The translations under genes and the position numbers were made by a program. A DNA stretch of 64,000 bases from Adiantum capillus-veneris (Eukaryota; Streptophyta; Polypodiopsida; Polypodiales; Pteridaceae): NCBI GenBank assembly GCA_014529385.2, contig CM043970.1, positions 45,970,279 to 46,034,278 of the forward strand, given 5' to 3'. This document shows positions 19,657 to 29,541 of this stretch, piece by piece (within the stretch, counting starts at the first letter, position 1; each line of letters begins with the position of its first letter). The notes beneath the pieces were generated by a model. It was given only the letters and a program-made list of their open reading frames with translations, was not told the origin of the DNA and did not search any database.

Positions 19657-22018
19657 CGGGTAGAGGTGGACAAGTTATTGAAGGCAGGGTTCATAGTTCC
19701 AGTGGAGACCACAGAATGGGTGAGTCCAGTTGTAGTCAGTCCAAAGAAGGATGGGAAGTGGAGAATTTGTGTGGATTTTAAACCCTTAAACGCAGCCACT
19801 AAGAAGAACCCATATCCTCTTCCATTCATCGATCAGATCTTGGATTCAGTGGCAGGTTATGAGAGGTACAGTGTGTGTGATGGTTTTTCAGGCTATTTTC
19901 AATTGAAGATCGCTCTTAAAGACCGCACAAAGACAACTTTCATTACGCCATGGGGCTGCTATTGCTACACAGTGTTGCCGTTTGGGTTGTCAAATGGACC
20001 ATCTTTCTATCAAGAGAGAGCGAATTGGGTGTTGGAACCATTCATTGGTAGTTGTGTTAAAGCTTTTATGCATGACTTCTGTGTTTATAGCAGTAGGGCT
20101 GAACACCATGAGAAGCTGCAGATGGTATTGGCTCGATATGATGAATGTGGAGGACAACTAAATCCAAAGAAATGCCATCTAGCACAGCCAAGGGTGAAGT
20201 TATTGGGCCATATGGTGTCAAAAAATGGCATTGAGGCTGATCCAGATAAGGTTAAGTCTATTATTCTTCTTCCATCACCTACGAGTACGAAGCAATTGGC
20301 AACTTTTATACACAAAGTGAAGTACATGGCACGGTTTATTCCATTGTCTTCGCAGCTTCTTTATCCGTTACAGCAAGTGGCAAAGCATGATCCATTGCAA
20401 TGGGATGACAAGTGTGAAGAAGTGTTTCAAGAGGTGAAAGAGGTGTTAGGGGGGTTGTCAGCCATGCAGGCTCCTGATTGGGAGAAAGTTTTTTATGTAA
20501 ATCCATCAGTAGGGGATGATGCCATTGGAGCCATGCTATTGCAAAAGGGGAAGGGCAGCCAGTATATGAGGCCAGTGTATTGTGCAAGCCGAGTGAAGTT
20601 GGTAGCGGAGAGAAAGTTATCGGAAGTAGAGCTAGTGATGGCCAGTGTAATATTTGCTTGTCGACGATTTCGTCATTACTTGCTACCATGGCCTTTTGTT
20701 TTCTTGACGAGTTATGCCTTTTTGCCACAGTTAATTAATGGTATTAACATGTCAAATGTGGTGAAGAAATGGGTAATTGAGCTGCAAGAGTTTGAGTTCT
20801 CTTTTCTAGTGGAAGATAGTACAAGGGCTACCCTAGCTGATTTGTTGACCTACAAGGAGAATCCTCTTATTGTTAAGGAAGAGGTGGTGAGAAAGGTAGT
20901 TGAAGAAGTGCCACAGATCAACAATGCACATGTGTTGTTCTTTGATGGTTCATACAGAAAGAGCCATGATGCAGCTTCAGGGGGTATAGCACTTTATGAT
21001 CCAGAGGGGAAGCTAGTATGCAAGAGAGGGTTCAAATTGGATGCTCATAGTAACAATGAGGCTGAATATGCTACTCTGGAAGCCGGATTACACATTTGTT
21101 TGAAGCATGGGGTTCGAAGGTTGAGCATAAAAGGTGATGCCTTGTTAGTGGTGAAGCAAGTGCTGGGTGTGTGGAAGAGCAAGAACACCTCATTGAAGGA
21201 AATGTGCTTCAGAATTAAAGGCCTGTTAAAAAAGTTCGAAGCATGGATCATCAGACACATTGAACGTGCTCTAAATGGAGAGGCACATGAAGCAGCTCAA
21301 GGCATGATTGGGGAGCTATTCGTGTTGAGGACCACTTTACCTCTTTATCATGGCTGGGAAAGTTTGGCTCAAGAAGAGGAGTTTTTGCTAACAGGAATCA
21401 TTCCAAAGGAGATTCAGAAGTCTAAGAAGTATGGCTTTGTGCGTAGAGCATACAGGTCCAAATTGATTGGTGATGTCTTATACATGAAAGGGGCTGATCT
21501 CGTGTTGAGACGTGTACCTTGGCGGGAGGAGCTTTACAGAGTGTTGGAAGAGAATCATGAAGGCGCATGTGGTGGCCATTTTGCTCTAAAGATCACCTTG
21601 CATAAGATTTTGCAAGAGGGGTATGTATGGCCTAGTTTGCACAAGGATGTTCACCATTGGTGTAGGTCTTGCAATAGGTGTCAAGCATTTGGGAAGAGAG
21701 TGTTGAAGCCAGAGCTACGAAAAACCATTATGGCGTTTGATGTGTTTGAAAAGTGGGGGATTGATGCAATAGGCCCGTTACCTATCACAAGCAGGGGCAA
21801 AAGCTATATCTTGACGGCAGTGGACTATCTCTCTAGATGGGCAGAGGCTATAGCAGTAAAACAGATCACTGCAAAGGATGTGGCAAAATTTGTGTATGAT
21901 GAAATATGTTGCAAGTTTGGGGTGCCATTAGAGCTACTTTCAGATAAGGGGCCAGGATTTAGAGCTAAACTACTAGACTTCTTATGCACAAAGATGAAGA
22001 TTAGGCACCAGCATACCT
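19657..22018 (+). pseudogene. Element C RT, RNase H, archaeal-type RNase H and truncated integrase
   Basis: It lies in the same frame as gag-protease after TAG 19654-19656. RT: VVVSPKKDGKWRICVDF, first Asp in YSVCDGFSGYFQL, LPFGLSNGPSFYQ. The second box reads AFMHDFCVYS, where the family has two adjacent Asp; the first is His, so polymerase activity should be lost. A first, degenerate RNase H lies near 20480-20720. A second, archaeal-type RNase H begins with LFFDGSYRKSHDAASGGIAL and has the NNEAEY Glu and the IKGDALLV Asp, about 20930-21290. The integrase has HEGACGGH and CRSCNRCQ zinc ligands, WGIDAIGPLP and LLSDKGPGF. It is cut at about 22018, before the catalytic Glu, where the frame runs into LTR sequence. 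Confidence 0.92.
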
Positions 22019-22929
22019 CATATGTACATACACATGCATGGTGCATCAAATAAAGGATTGCCCATTTTCCTTAGCCAGGTGGTTATGTGGGGCTCACATG
22101 TGTACAGGTAGGACAGGGTGTACATAGTGCATCGATTTTCACTATCACCAGTACCAGTATGTTTTTTCTACAATAATGAGGAGTTTATAGCGTGTAAAAC
22201 TTCTCGAGGAAGCTATCCGCAGGCCGACGACATGAGGTCAGCAGGTGCGTCAGATGGCATCTAGTGGCGTCAGGAGGGCGAACGAGGTCAATATTTGCAC
22301 GCAGATGAGGACGGACACAACGTGGGTGTTTTCTTGTGAGAGTTACGCAGAAAGGTCATCATTAGGACCACTTTTTGGGGCCACTTCACGTGGTGGCGAG
22401 ATGCATTATTGGAAAAAAGCTGAGTGCCAGGTGTGCGGATGATGCAAAAAGGTGACAACTATGCACTGCGAGGTCAGTTTTTGGCCTGTTCGGGGTCCGT
22501 TTGAGGTCATCTAAAAGGCCAAGGGTGCCCAAGTAATAAAGCTAAGTGTGGGAACTGAAAAAACAGAGAGAAGACCAGAAAAAACGTGGAGAAGAGAGGA
22601 GGAACAACCGTAGGTGTGTTTTTGGTGTTTTTGGAGCCTGTTTTGGCCCTAAACTGCTCATCCGAGGTCGGATTTGAGCACTTTGACATTGTAGATTGGG
22701 GTTTTGGGCCGTTCCGGATGCGATGGTGCTGTCCATTTTGCCAAATTCCTCACTCTTTTCTTGTTGTTTTTCTGTGTAAGTTTCTCCTATGAGCGAAGTT
22801 TCTGCTCTAGTTTGTGATTGTATCTGGCTTATTTTACCCATATTGTGTGAGTTGTTTGCCCCATTGGTGTTGCCCAAGCTCATTTGTATCTGAACATCAG
22901 AAATTATCTTCTTTTGAGCTGAGTTTTTT

Positions 22930-22970
<41 letters not shown>

Positions 22971-23145
22971 GAGTGGGCAAGTGGATAGTCTCTCTCCTCT
23001 CACTCCAGAGGTGTGTTCCATGTCTCGGCCAGGTGTGTTGTCTAAGCCGAGTGGTGCCCCATAGTGTGTGTGTGTGTGTGTGTATCATTCCAAGAGTGTG
23101 TGTCGGGTCATTATAGAGGCGTTGTGTGTGTTTTCATCCCGCTCA
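22019..23145 (+). repeat. Element C 3' LTR, 5'-truncated
   Basis: It begins at CATATGTACATAC, about 30 bases inside the LTR. The preceding integrase ends in CCTCATA, giving a few bases of microhomology at the deletion joint. It ends CCGCTCA at 23145, followed by TAACGTAGGTC, the continuation of D's LTR. Confidence 0.88.
22931..22963. repeat. (GT)n microsatellite in C 3' LTR
   Basis: About 16 units; expanded relative to the 5' LTR copy. Confidence 0.95.
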
Positions 23146-23151
23146 TAACGT

Positions 23152-24205
23152 AGGTCATAATTTTATTCAAGTCGTTTGAATTAACATTGCACACGTCTAG
23201 TTAGGAATGAACATATCCCCAAAACATGTTGGACAAATCCGACGGAAACCTCGGCACTGAACTCATTTGTACATTAAAGTCTAAAGTAGGAAAGAAAAGA
23301 TTGATGGGTATGTTGTTTGCAATAGGAAAGAATGTCTGCTATGAAAAATTTGCTTCGACATGTTCATTTTATTTCCAATGTTGAATCAGTCTTGACCCCC
23401 CTACTGATCACAGGGGGCAGAGTTCCTCGTTAAGGGCTCTTGAATCCACGACTTGCTTTCTATGCGGTGGATACCCACGACTTGCTTTCTATGTGGTGGG
23501 AGTGTCCATGTCATGCTTTCTATGCGGTGGACATACCTAGTTGTATGGGCAGCTAGGCGACAACGGGAGGAGTAAACTCTCGTTGGAGGGGGGATGTTGT
23601 ACCTCCAGAACATTGGAATTTTAATGAATAAGTTTGAGTAGAATTTTTACTAGAATACTGTCTTGGTGTTGTTTGCAATACTGGTTGAAGGGTTGTCTTA
23701 ACGAACAATGTGATTCGGAATTAATCAAGGAATGTTTATGTTGAACAATCATTGTGGTAGTAATTAGGTCACACAAGGAAGTGTGAGTGTGGGGGTGGAA
23801 AGTGGGGGCTTGGATCAAGTTGCCAATGCCTATGAGATGGGTGGTCCTGATTGGTCGGGAACTCTCTGTCCCCATAGTGTTCAATTTTGATATTAGTAAT
23901 ACTCATTGCCCCTAGAGCGGTGAAATCTCGAGAGTATGTGCCTCTTAAACATGGGGAGAAAGGCACTCGAGGTTTCTCTCCTCTTGGAAGATGGGTCTTA
24001 GGATCTCTAGATAGTTTAAGTACGCTTCCCCTGCGAGGTGGAGCTAGATCTCATTGCTAGTAGGCTCGAGCTCGACTCACTTTGTGATGAGAGATCGTCC
24101 GCTAGCTGAACCCTGAACCACTTTGTTTGCTTCCGCTATAGATCTAGTGGCCACCAGGTTCACCATTAGATCCGCTGTTTGATATGGCGGGGTGGGGACC
24201 TCACA
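23152..24205 (+). repeat. Element D 3' LTR, right part
   Basis: AGGTCATAATTTTATTCAAG onward matches 7305-8323, with a small extra tandem segment near 23460-23500 (the phrase CTTGCTTTCTATG occurs twice). It ends CTCACA. Confidence 0.92.
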
Positions 24206-24210
24206 CTTTT
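24206..24210. repeat. Target-site duplication of element D, right copy (CTTTT)
   Basis: This matches 3952-3956 exactly and marks the return to element A. Confidence 0.95.
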
Positions 24211-24639
24211 GAAGAGCTAGATGGATGCAAGGCATACAATTAAAGGATAACCTAAACCTTGTCAATGCTTACAATGCTTCCCTAGAGTAAGAAAATGTAC
24301 AAATGTTTAAATGAACAAAGTTTTTGTCTTATAAGACTCTCTTTTTCTTATTTGTGCACAAATGCTAAGTAGTATGCATGCTTAGAATCAAGTTTGTGGA
24401 GACGACGTCTTCCAAACACCATGTAGAGCTTGTCATTCTACTATGGAAGTTTGATACAACTAATGTGCAGACATGCTTGCGGTAGCCTTAGGCTCTCAAG
24501 CGCCAAATGGATTAGTCATCCATTCTGGAACAATGTTGTAGGGTAAGATAGAAATCCTTTACCCGCTAGAAAATGACTAATGAATAGGCTTTATCTTCTC
24601 TACCCATAGTCGAGGACAACAATGATTTCAAGAGAGAGG
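24211..24639 (+). pseudogene. Element A chromodomain tail and 3' untranslated part
   Basis: Reading across the insertion (3940-3956 joined conceptually to 24211 on), the interrupted chromodomain motif continues with an ARWMQ-type ending, one base out of frame. After it the sequence is non-coding and AT-rich. A purine run, TTTCAAGAGAGAGG (24626-24639), sits where a polypurine tract is expected, directly before LTR-like sequence. No other gene is visible. Confidence 0.75.
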
Positions 24640-25240
24640 TAATTTCATAATAACTAATATCTAATTCTCCTAAATGATTTCTCATGTTAAACTGATCATT
24701 TAATATGGGAAAGTACCAGGGGAGAAAAAGCTAGAATATTGGTTAAGCTGGCAGATCGGCCATAGTAGGGATCCAAAGGAGGGAAAATAGGGATCCAAAG
24801 GGGGGGGCATCTGCAAAAGAGCAATGTGCAACAATGGGCTCCAAAGACCTTAGGGTTCAACCCATTAAGACTTCCAAAATGCTAAGGTCCCAAAATTCAA
24901 AGGTAAGTTCAAATGGTCAAGATTAGTGGAATTGGTTGCTTTGTGAGTGTACGCAAAAGTCTTCAAGACTCCTACATAGGAGAGGGTGAGCCATGTAAGT
25001 AGGGGATGAGAGAGAAAAACACACACACACTCACAAGCTCCCTTTACACAAAGGGAATAGGGGACACATGTCAGATCCCTAGCCCAGTTGCCCTCAAGGT
25101 GCACTCAAATCCTATTGGATGGCCATAGAGGTGGACCAATGAGAATTAGGCTAGAGTAAATCTAGTTTAATTTATTTAAAAACACTTGATAAAAGAACCA
25201 ATGAGAATTAAGCTCTCTAGAAGACTATTGGACTGTAAAA
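24640..25240 (+). repeat. Probable element A 3' LTR, left part (truncated)
   Basis: The sequence after the purine tract resembles the first 700 bases of solo LTR E, including TAATATCTAAT, TCATGTTAAACTGATCA, CTTAGGGTTCAACCCATT and CCTATTGGATGGCCA. The likeness fades at about 25230, where element F sequence starts without an LTR boundary; a deletion probably joined the two. The expected TG start is TA here. No overlap with 1-1471 could be seen, so assignment to A rests on position. Confidence 0.55.
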
Positions 25241-25322
25241 TAGATTGCAATTTAGAAAACATCATTGTGTAAATCATTTTAAGAAAAGAAAAAAAGGGTG
25301 TTGTCACTTTGAAATCGATTCA

Positions 25323-26590
25323 ATGGAGGCCCAACGCCAAATGTCAAGATATCCTCTCTTTTTTGGAGAGCCTAGCGAGGATGCCAAGCTATCACATAAA
25401 AAGAGTAATAAGAGATGGGGAATGCTTAGAAATGTTTGAGGTAGTTCTGAGGAAAAATGCTAGGACTTGGTAGGTTAAGAAAAACTATAACAAAGTCATT
25501 AATCATTTCAAGCGATACTTCTTTGATCCCAAAACACTCACAATCTATGGCAAGACATCGTTTCTCACAAGCAAAAAGACTTAGATGATTACTACATTTA
25601 TAAACAAGAGTTTCTACGTCTTTGGGTTGTATGGGTGAGAAATGTTACTCGCCCTGGTGATGGTGCAGAGTTCCTAAAGAAGGAGAGGTTCATAATTAGT
25701 CTCTTTCCCACACTCAAGATAAAAGTTGAGCTGGGTGCACCTGCTACCTTTGATGCAACTGAAACTAGGGCTGTTGAGAAGTATAGGAAACTCAAGTGTC
25801 TAAGAGGAGAGGTCCCAATAGAGGGTCCTAGACCAAAGAGAAAATTGCAAGCATCAACATCTAGAGAGATTCCTAAGGTAAAATTTGAGGTGATTGAGAA
25901 GCTAAATGAGTCCTTGAGCAACTTGTCAATTCACCTTGCACAAGATGTAGGTCCCAAGGGACAAACAAAGAAAGTCTAGGAGCGAGAACCACAATCCAAG
26001 CAAGTACTACAATGTTGAAATTGCGGGGAGAGTCTAGACATCGGATGTATAATTTTCCTTGGCCCCGTGGGGAGCCATGGAGACCTAACTTAATTACCCA
26101 GTGATGAATGCAGATGAAGAAACTAGTCAACAACCACGGCTTCTACAAAGGCCAAATGGAGCAAGACCACCTCCACGAGGAGTGAAAGGATTTTCACCTT
26201 CGCCAAATCCAAATGTGCATGTGGTAGAGGTGACAAATTCAAATGAAATTGACATGGAAGCAAATGGCATCAAGCGGGGCCATGGAAAAGGTAAGGAGGA
26301 AGAAGGAGTCACGTCACAGAGTGACCATAGACGAGAAAAGAACGCGAGGGAGACCAAGGAAGCCAAGAGGACTTGGCATCGTATCAACCTCCAAGACTTC
26401 CCCCTTGGACATGGTGTGGCTCCATACAACCTGTTGGAAGACATGAGAGGTAAGGGTCCTGATATCTCATGGCCTCAATTTCTTGCATTATGTCCATGAC
26501 TTAGGAGGGATTGAACAAAGGCAGTTAGCACTAGGAGAAAGGTAAAAGAGAGTGTGCTGCTGTAAAAATTGCACAAGCTAAAATGAATGA
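25323..26590 (+). pseudogene. Element F gag remnant (Tat-like)
   Basis: An ATG at 25323 opens RYPLFFGEPSEDAK, parallel to the Gag start of element C, but stops after 38 codons. Further Gag follows in other frames: 25635-25979 has VTRPGDGAEFLKKERFI and a basic linker. 26101-26499 has HRINLQDFPLGHGVAPYNLL, which parallels FHVSYFPLGDGQLSYDL in element C. A broken knuckle (NCGES) is near 26015. The region is interrupted by many stops. Confidence 0.8.
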
Positions 26591-26599
26591 GGACATTAC

Positions 26600-27312
26600 A
26601 TCGGTGCTTGACTCTTACATCAAAGGAAGGTTAGTTAGGAAAGGTCTAGTGAATGGTGGTGCACAGATTTGCATCATGCTAGAGGGACCCATGTAGAGAT
26701 CAGGCATGCATATCCATGAGACACCTAAAATCAAAGTAAAAATGGCAAACAATAGCAAGTTTAGGTGTGTAGGCATTTGTAAAAATGTTTTTGTGGATAC
26801 CTTTGGCATTAAGAAGGCAGTGGATTTTTATGTTATGTCAACCAAGGGAAGTGGCTATCCATTTATCCTTGGAAGACCATGGCTAATGAAAATGCAAGCT
26901 TTGCAGGATTGGGAAAGTGGAAAGTTAATTTGCAGGAATGACAATCATAAGAAGGTTGTATTTGACATGAAGGAGCAACGTCAAGAGGAGCTCCATGAAG
27001 AATCATCGCAAAGTGAGATGGAGGAAGACTGGATTGATAGCACCTCAGAGGAAGAAAGTAGCGGCATTGTTACTAAAGAGGAGTCTTTGATCAAAGTCAT
27101 GGGGGTAAGGTTTAAGCCAAACAAGCAAGATACCTCTTGTCAAGGTTTGGAGGAGGTAGGTTCCCAAGAGAACCAAAATGTGCAAGATGAAGGGATGATA
27201 GAATGTATGCTATTAACAATACTTATAAAGAAAGAAAGCGATGAGTTCAAATGTGTGCTAAAAATGTTTTCTAAGCTTTTTGCTAAAAACTACACCGACG
27301 TGCATGGAGTAG
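26600..27312 (+). pseudogene. Element F protease remnant
   Basis: The active-site segment LVNGGAQICIM has Asn for the catalytic Asp. A TAG follows, then the open frame 26706-27338 with VMSTKGSGYPFILGRPWL and ALQDWESGKLIC, the same layout as in element C, then an acidic Ser/Glu-rich linker. Loss of the Asp and the stop make it inactive. Confidence 0.85.
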
Positions 27313-27436
27313 ATGATGTTCAACACAAGAGTAGATGATGAAAGCGAGGAGTTCAAATGTGTGCTAAAAATGTTTTCTAAACTTTTTGCTAAAAACTACA
27401 CCGACGTGCATGGAGTAAATGATGTTCAACACAAGA
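27234..27436 (+). repeat. 106-bp tandem duplication inside element F
   Basis: The block beginning GAAAGCGATGAGTTCAAATG (27234) recurs from GAAAGCGAGGAGTTCAAATG (27340), with a few substitutions. The duplication shifts the reading frame between protease and RT. Confidence 0.95.
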
Positions 27437-28560
27437 TCAAGCTAAAGCCAGAGGCTACACCTAAGGCTCAAAAACTACGAAGGCTAGGAGTCATCAAGGA
27501 GCAGGCTTTACTCAAGGAGGTAAGAAGGCTTCTAGCAGCAGGTTTCATTTATCCAATGGAGAATTCAGAGTGGATCTCTCTCGTTGTTTTCACTCCCAAG
27601 AAGAACGGAAAGTGGAGGGTGTGTATGGATTACCGTCCACTAAATGAGGCAACAAAAAGAGATCACTTTCCCTTCCCATTCGAGGATGAGATACTAAATG
27701 AGGTAGCTGGTCATGAGAAGTATACTATGTGTGATGGATACTCATGTTACTTTCAAATAGGGATTGCATTGGAAGATTAAATTAAAACAACCTTTATCAC
27801 TTCTTGGGGTTGTTATGCTTTTAGAGTCGTACCGTTTGGCCTGACAAATGCTCCGACAACTTTCCAACGCTTCATGAACATGGTGTTTCAAGCATTCTTC
27901 TAAAAGCCAATTAGGGTGTTCATTGATGATTTTTGCATTTATAGCTCAAAATAATTGCATATACAGAGGGTAGAAGAAGGATTGAAGAAGCTCTATGACA
28001 TGGGAGGTCAACTCAACCCCGACAAGTGCCACATAGGTGAGGATGAAATGATCTTGCTTGGTCACAAATTTTCTTACAAAGGCATTGAGGTAGATCCTTC
28101 AAAGGCAAAAGGCTCGTATTGAGTTACCATCACCCAAGAGTCTTAATAAGGAGGTCATCTCATGCATTCAAAAGGTGAAGTATATGTCACGCTTCATTCA
28201 CTTAGCCTCGGAGTTACTTCACCCCTTGCAAAAATTGACGCAACAAGTTCAATTTGCATAGTCTCATGAGCTTGAAGAGTACTTTTGCAACATTAAATTC
28301 ATTTTATTAAAGCTACCAACACTCATGCCTCCTTGTTGGGAGTACACATTCTTTGTTAGCTCTAGTGTTGGGAAAGAAACAATTGGTGTGGTTTTGCTAC
28401 ACAAGATCCCCATAATACACGGATGCGACCCATCTACTTTGTTAGTAGGGTCATGAATGCATTGGAGAAAAGCTACACAGAAGCAAAACTCATGATGCTT
28501 TCTCTCATGTTTGCAGTGAGAAAGTTTAGATTCTACTTGCTACCAAAACCTTTTGTAATT
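27437..28560 (+). pseudogene. Element F reverse transcriptase and first RNase H remnant
   Basis: RT is readable as LLAAGFIYPMENSEW, FTPKKNGKWRVCMDYRP, the first Asp in [31 protein letters not shown] and an intact F-I-D-D box (VFIDDFCIYSS). Stops lie at 27778-27780, about 27901 and about 27949, and the thumb is frameshifted near 28110. From 28130 to 28560 the connection and a degraded first RNase H can be traced only in pieces (for example MNALEKSYTEAKLM). Confidence 0.88.
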
Positions 28561-28576
28561 CTCGCTGGCAAAAAAT

Positions 28577-28990
28577 TTGTTTCCTTGGGTGTCATCTAAA
28601 ATTAATCTTAGTACTAGGATCTCAAAGTGGATTATGGAGTTGCAAGAGTTCCAATACTCTTTCAAGATAGAAGATAGTGTGTGTGCACAATTGGCAGGGA
28701 TTCTCGCTTATAGGGTGCATGAGAAGGAGATTAAGGTGCCAAAAGTAAAGAACCTACCATTGCCACCACCTAAAAGTATTCCTAATGCTTTTATGTTGTT
28801 CTTTGATGGAGGTTTTTGTCGAGCCACAGGAAAAGCATGAGGAGGGCTAGTGTTTCTCAACCCAAGTGAAGAGGTGGTCATGAAAGATAAGGTCAATCTA
28901 CCAGGCTCAACTAGAAACAATGAAGCAAAATACGACACACTTCTTCATGGTTTAAAGTTGTGCATTGGCCAAGGTATACAATGTCCTCAT
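28577..28990 (+). pseudogene. Element F archaeal-type RNase H remnant
   Basis: ISKWIMELQEFQYSFKIED and AFMLFFDGGFCRATGKA match the same region of element C, with the catalytic Asp in FFDG. A TGA after GKA breaks it. The frame 28850-29167 continues with RNNEAKYDTLLHGLKLC, carrying the Glu. The domain ends abruptly at about 28990. Confidence 0.85.
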
Positions 28991-29513
28991 AGCAAAGGGG
29001 CACAAGATGACCAAGAAATATGGATGGATCGACTTCTTACATTAGTGGAACTTGAGTGGAAGAGAGAAGCAGCTTACGAGTGCTACAAGAGGAAGTCTAT
29101 ACAAGCAAAGGTGAAGCTTGACAAGAAACTGAAAGACAAAGGCATCAATAAGGAGAGGTTGTCCTAAGGTATGACAATCGACTTGACAATTGTTTTGATG
29201 CCAAGTTTGAAACTAGATGGCAGGGGCCATATATAGTCAAAAAAGCTTTCAATTCAAGCTACTACGAGCTCATGGACCTGAATGGTAAAGAGCACTCCAA
29301 GAAGGTAATGGGTATTGGCTAAAGCCTTATTTGAGTCTCGCTCTACTAAAGGATCTACCGAAGATCTTTCAAAAGGCAACTATATCATGTAAGTTTTGTT
29401 GCATGAAGCATGAGTGTAACTCGAGCCAAAATTCCAAGGGGCCAAACAATGAAAATATTGTCAAGGACTCAGAAGCACTCTCTTTGGAAAAGATGCTTTA
29501 TGATGGTACATGA
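28991..29513 (+). pseudogene. Element F integrase C-terminal remnant
   Basis: After an internal deletion (rest of RNase H, zinc-binding domain and catalytic core absent), the frame gives a basic helix-rich stretch (ECYKRKSIQAKVKLDKKLKD). A stop-broken C-terminal domain follows, with FETRWQGPYIVKKAF at about 29200. This is the GPY/F-like module of Tat elements. No chromodomain was seen. Confidence 0.75.
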
Positions 29514-29541
29514 ATATATCATCATCTTAGGGGAAGGCTAA

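Larger units (their letters stand above)
15150..23146 (+). mobile_element. Element C: Tat-like Ty3/gypsy element nested in D's 3' LTR
   Basis: C is about 8 kb with near-identical LTR copies at 15150-16294 and 22019-23145. The left flank ends ACGT (15146-15149) and the right flank begins with ACGT (23148-23151). With one further base that differs (G versus A), this is consistent with a 5-bp duplication. D sequence is continuous across the insertion when compared with 7290-7310. Coding order is gag, protease, RT, RNase H, a second archaeal-type RNase H, integrase. The second RNase H is typical of the Tat/Ogre branch. The element is not complete: the integrase C-terminus, the polypurine tract and the first 30 or so bases of the 3' LTR are deleted. 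RT also has a changed catalytic residue. Confidence 0.9.
3957..24205 (+). mobile_element. Element D: Ty3/gypsy chromovirus, full span including two nested insertions
   Basis: This is a complete but dead LTR retrotransposon. It has a 5' LTR starting TGTAAGGTC at 3957, a primer-binding site after 8323, then gag, protease, RT, RNase H, integrase and chromodomain in the usual gypsy order. A purine tract at 13420-13429 is followed by a 3' LTR with the same TGTAAGGTC start at 13430, ending CTCACA at 24205. The target-site duplication CTTTT is perfect. Each LTR is about 2.75 kb once the insertions are taken out: the solo LTR E at 5524-7137 in the left LTR and element C at 15150-23146 in the right one. 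The coding region has several frameshifts and stops, so the copy cannot be autonomous. Confidence 0.93.
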
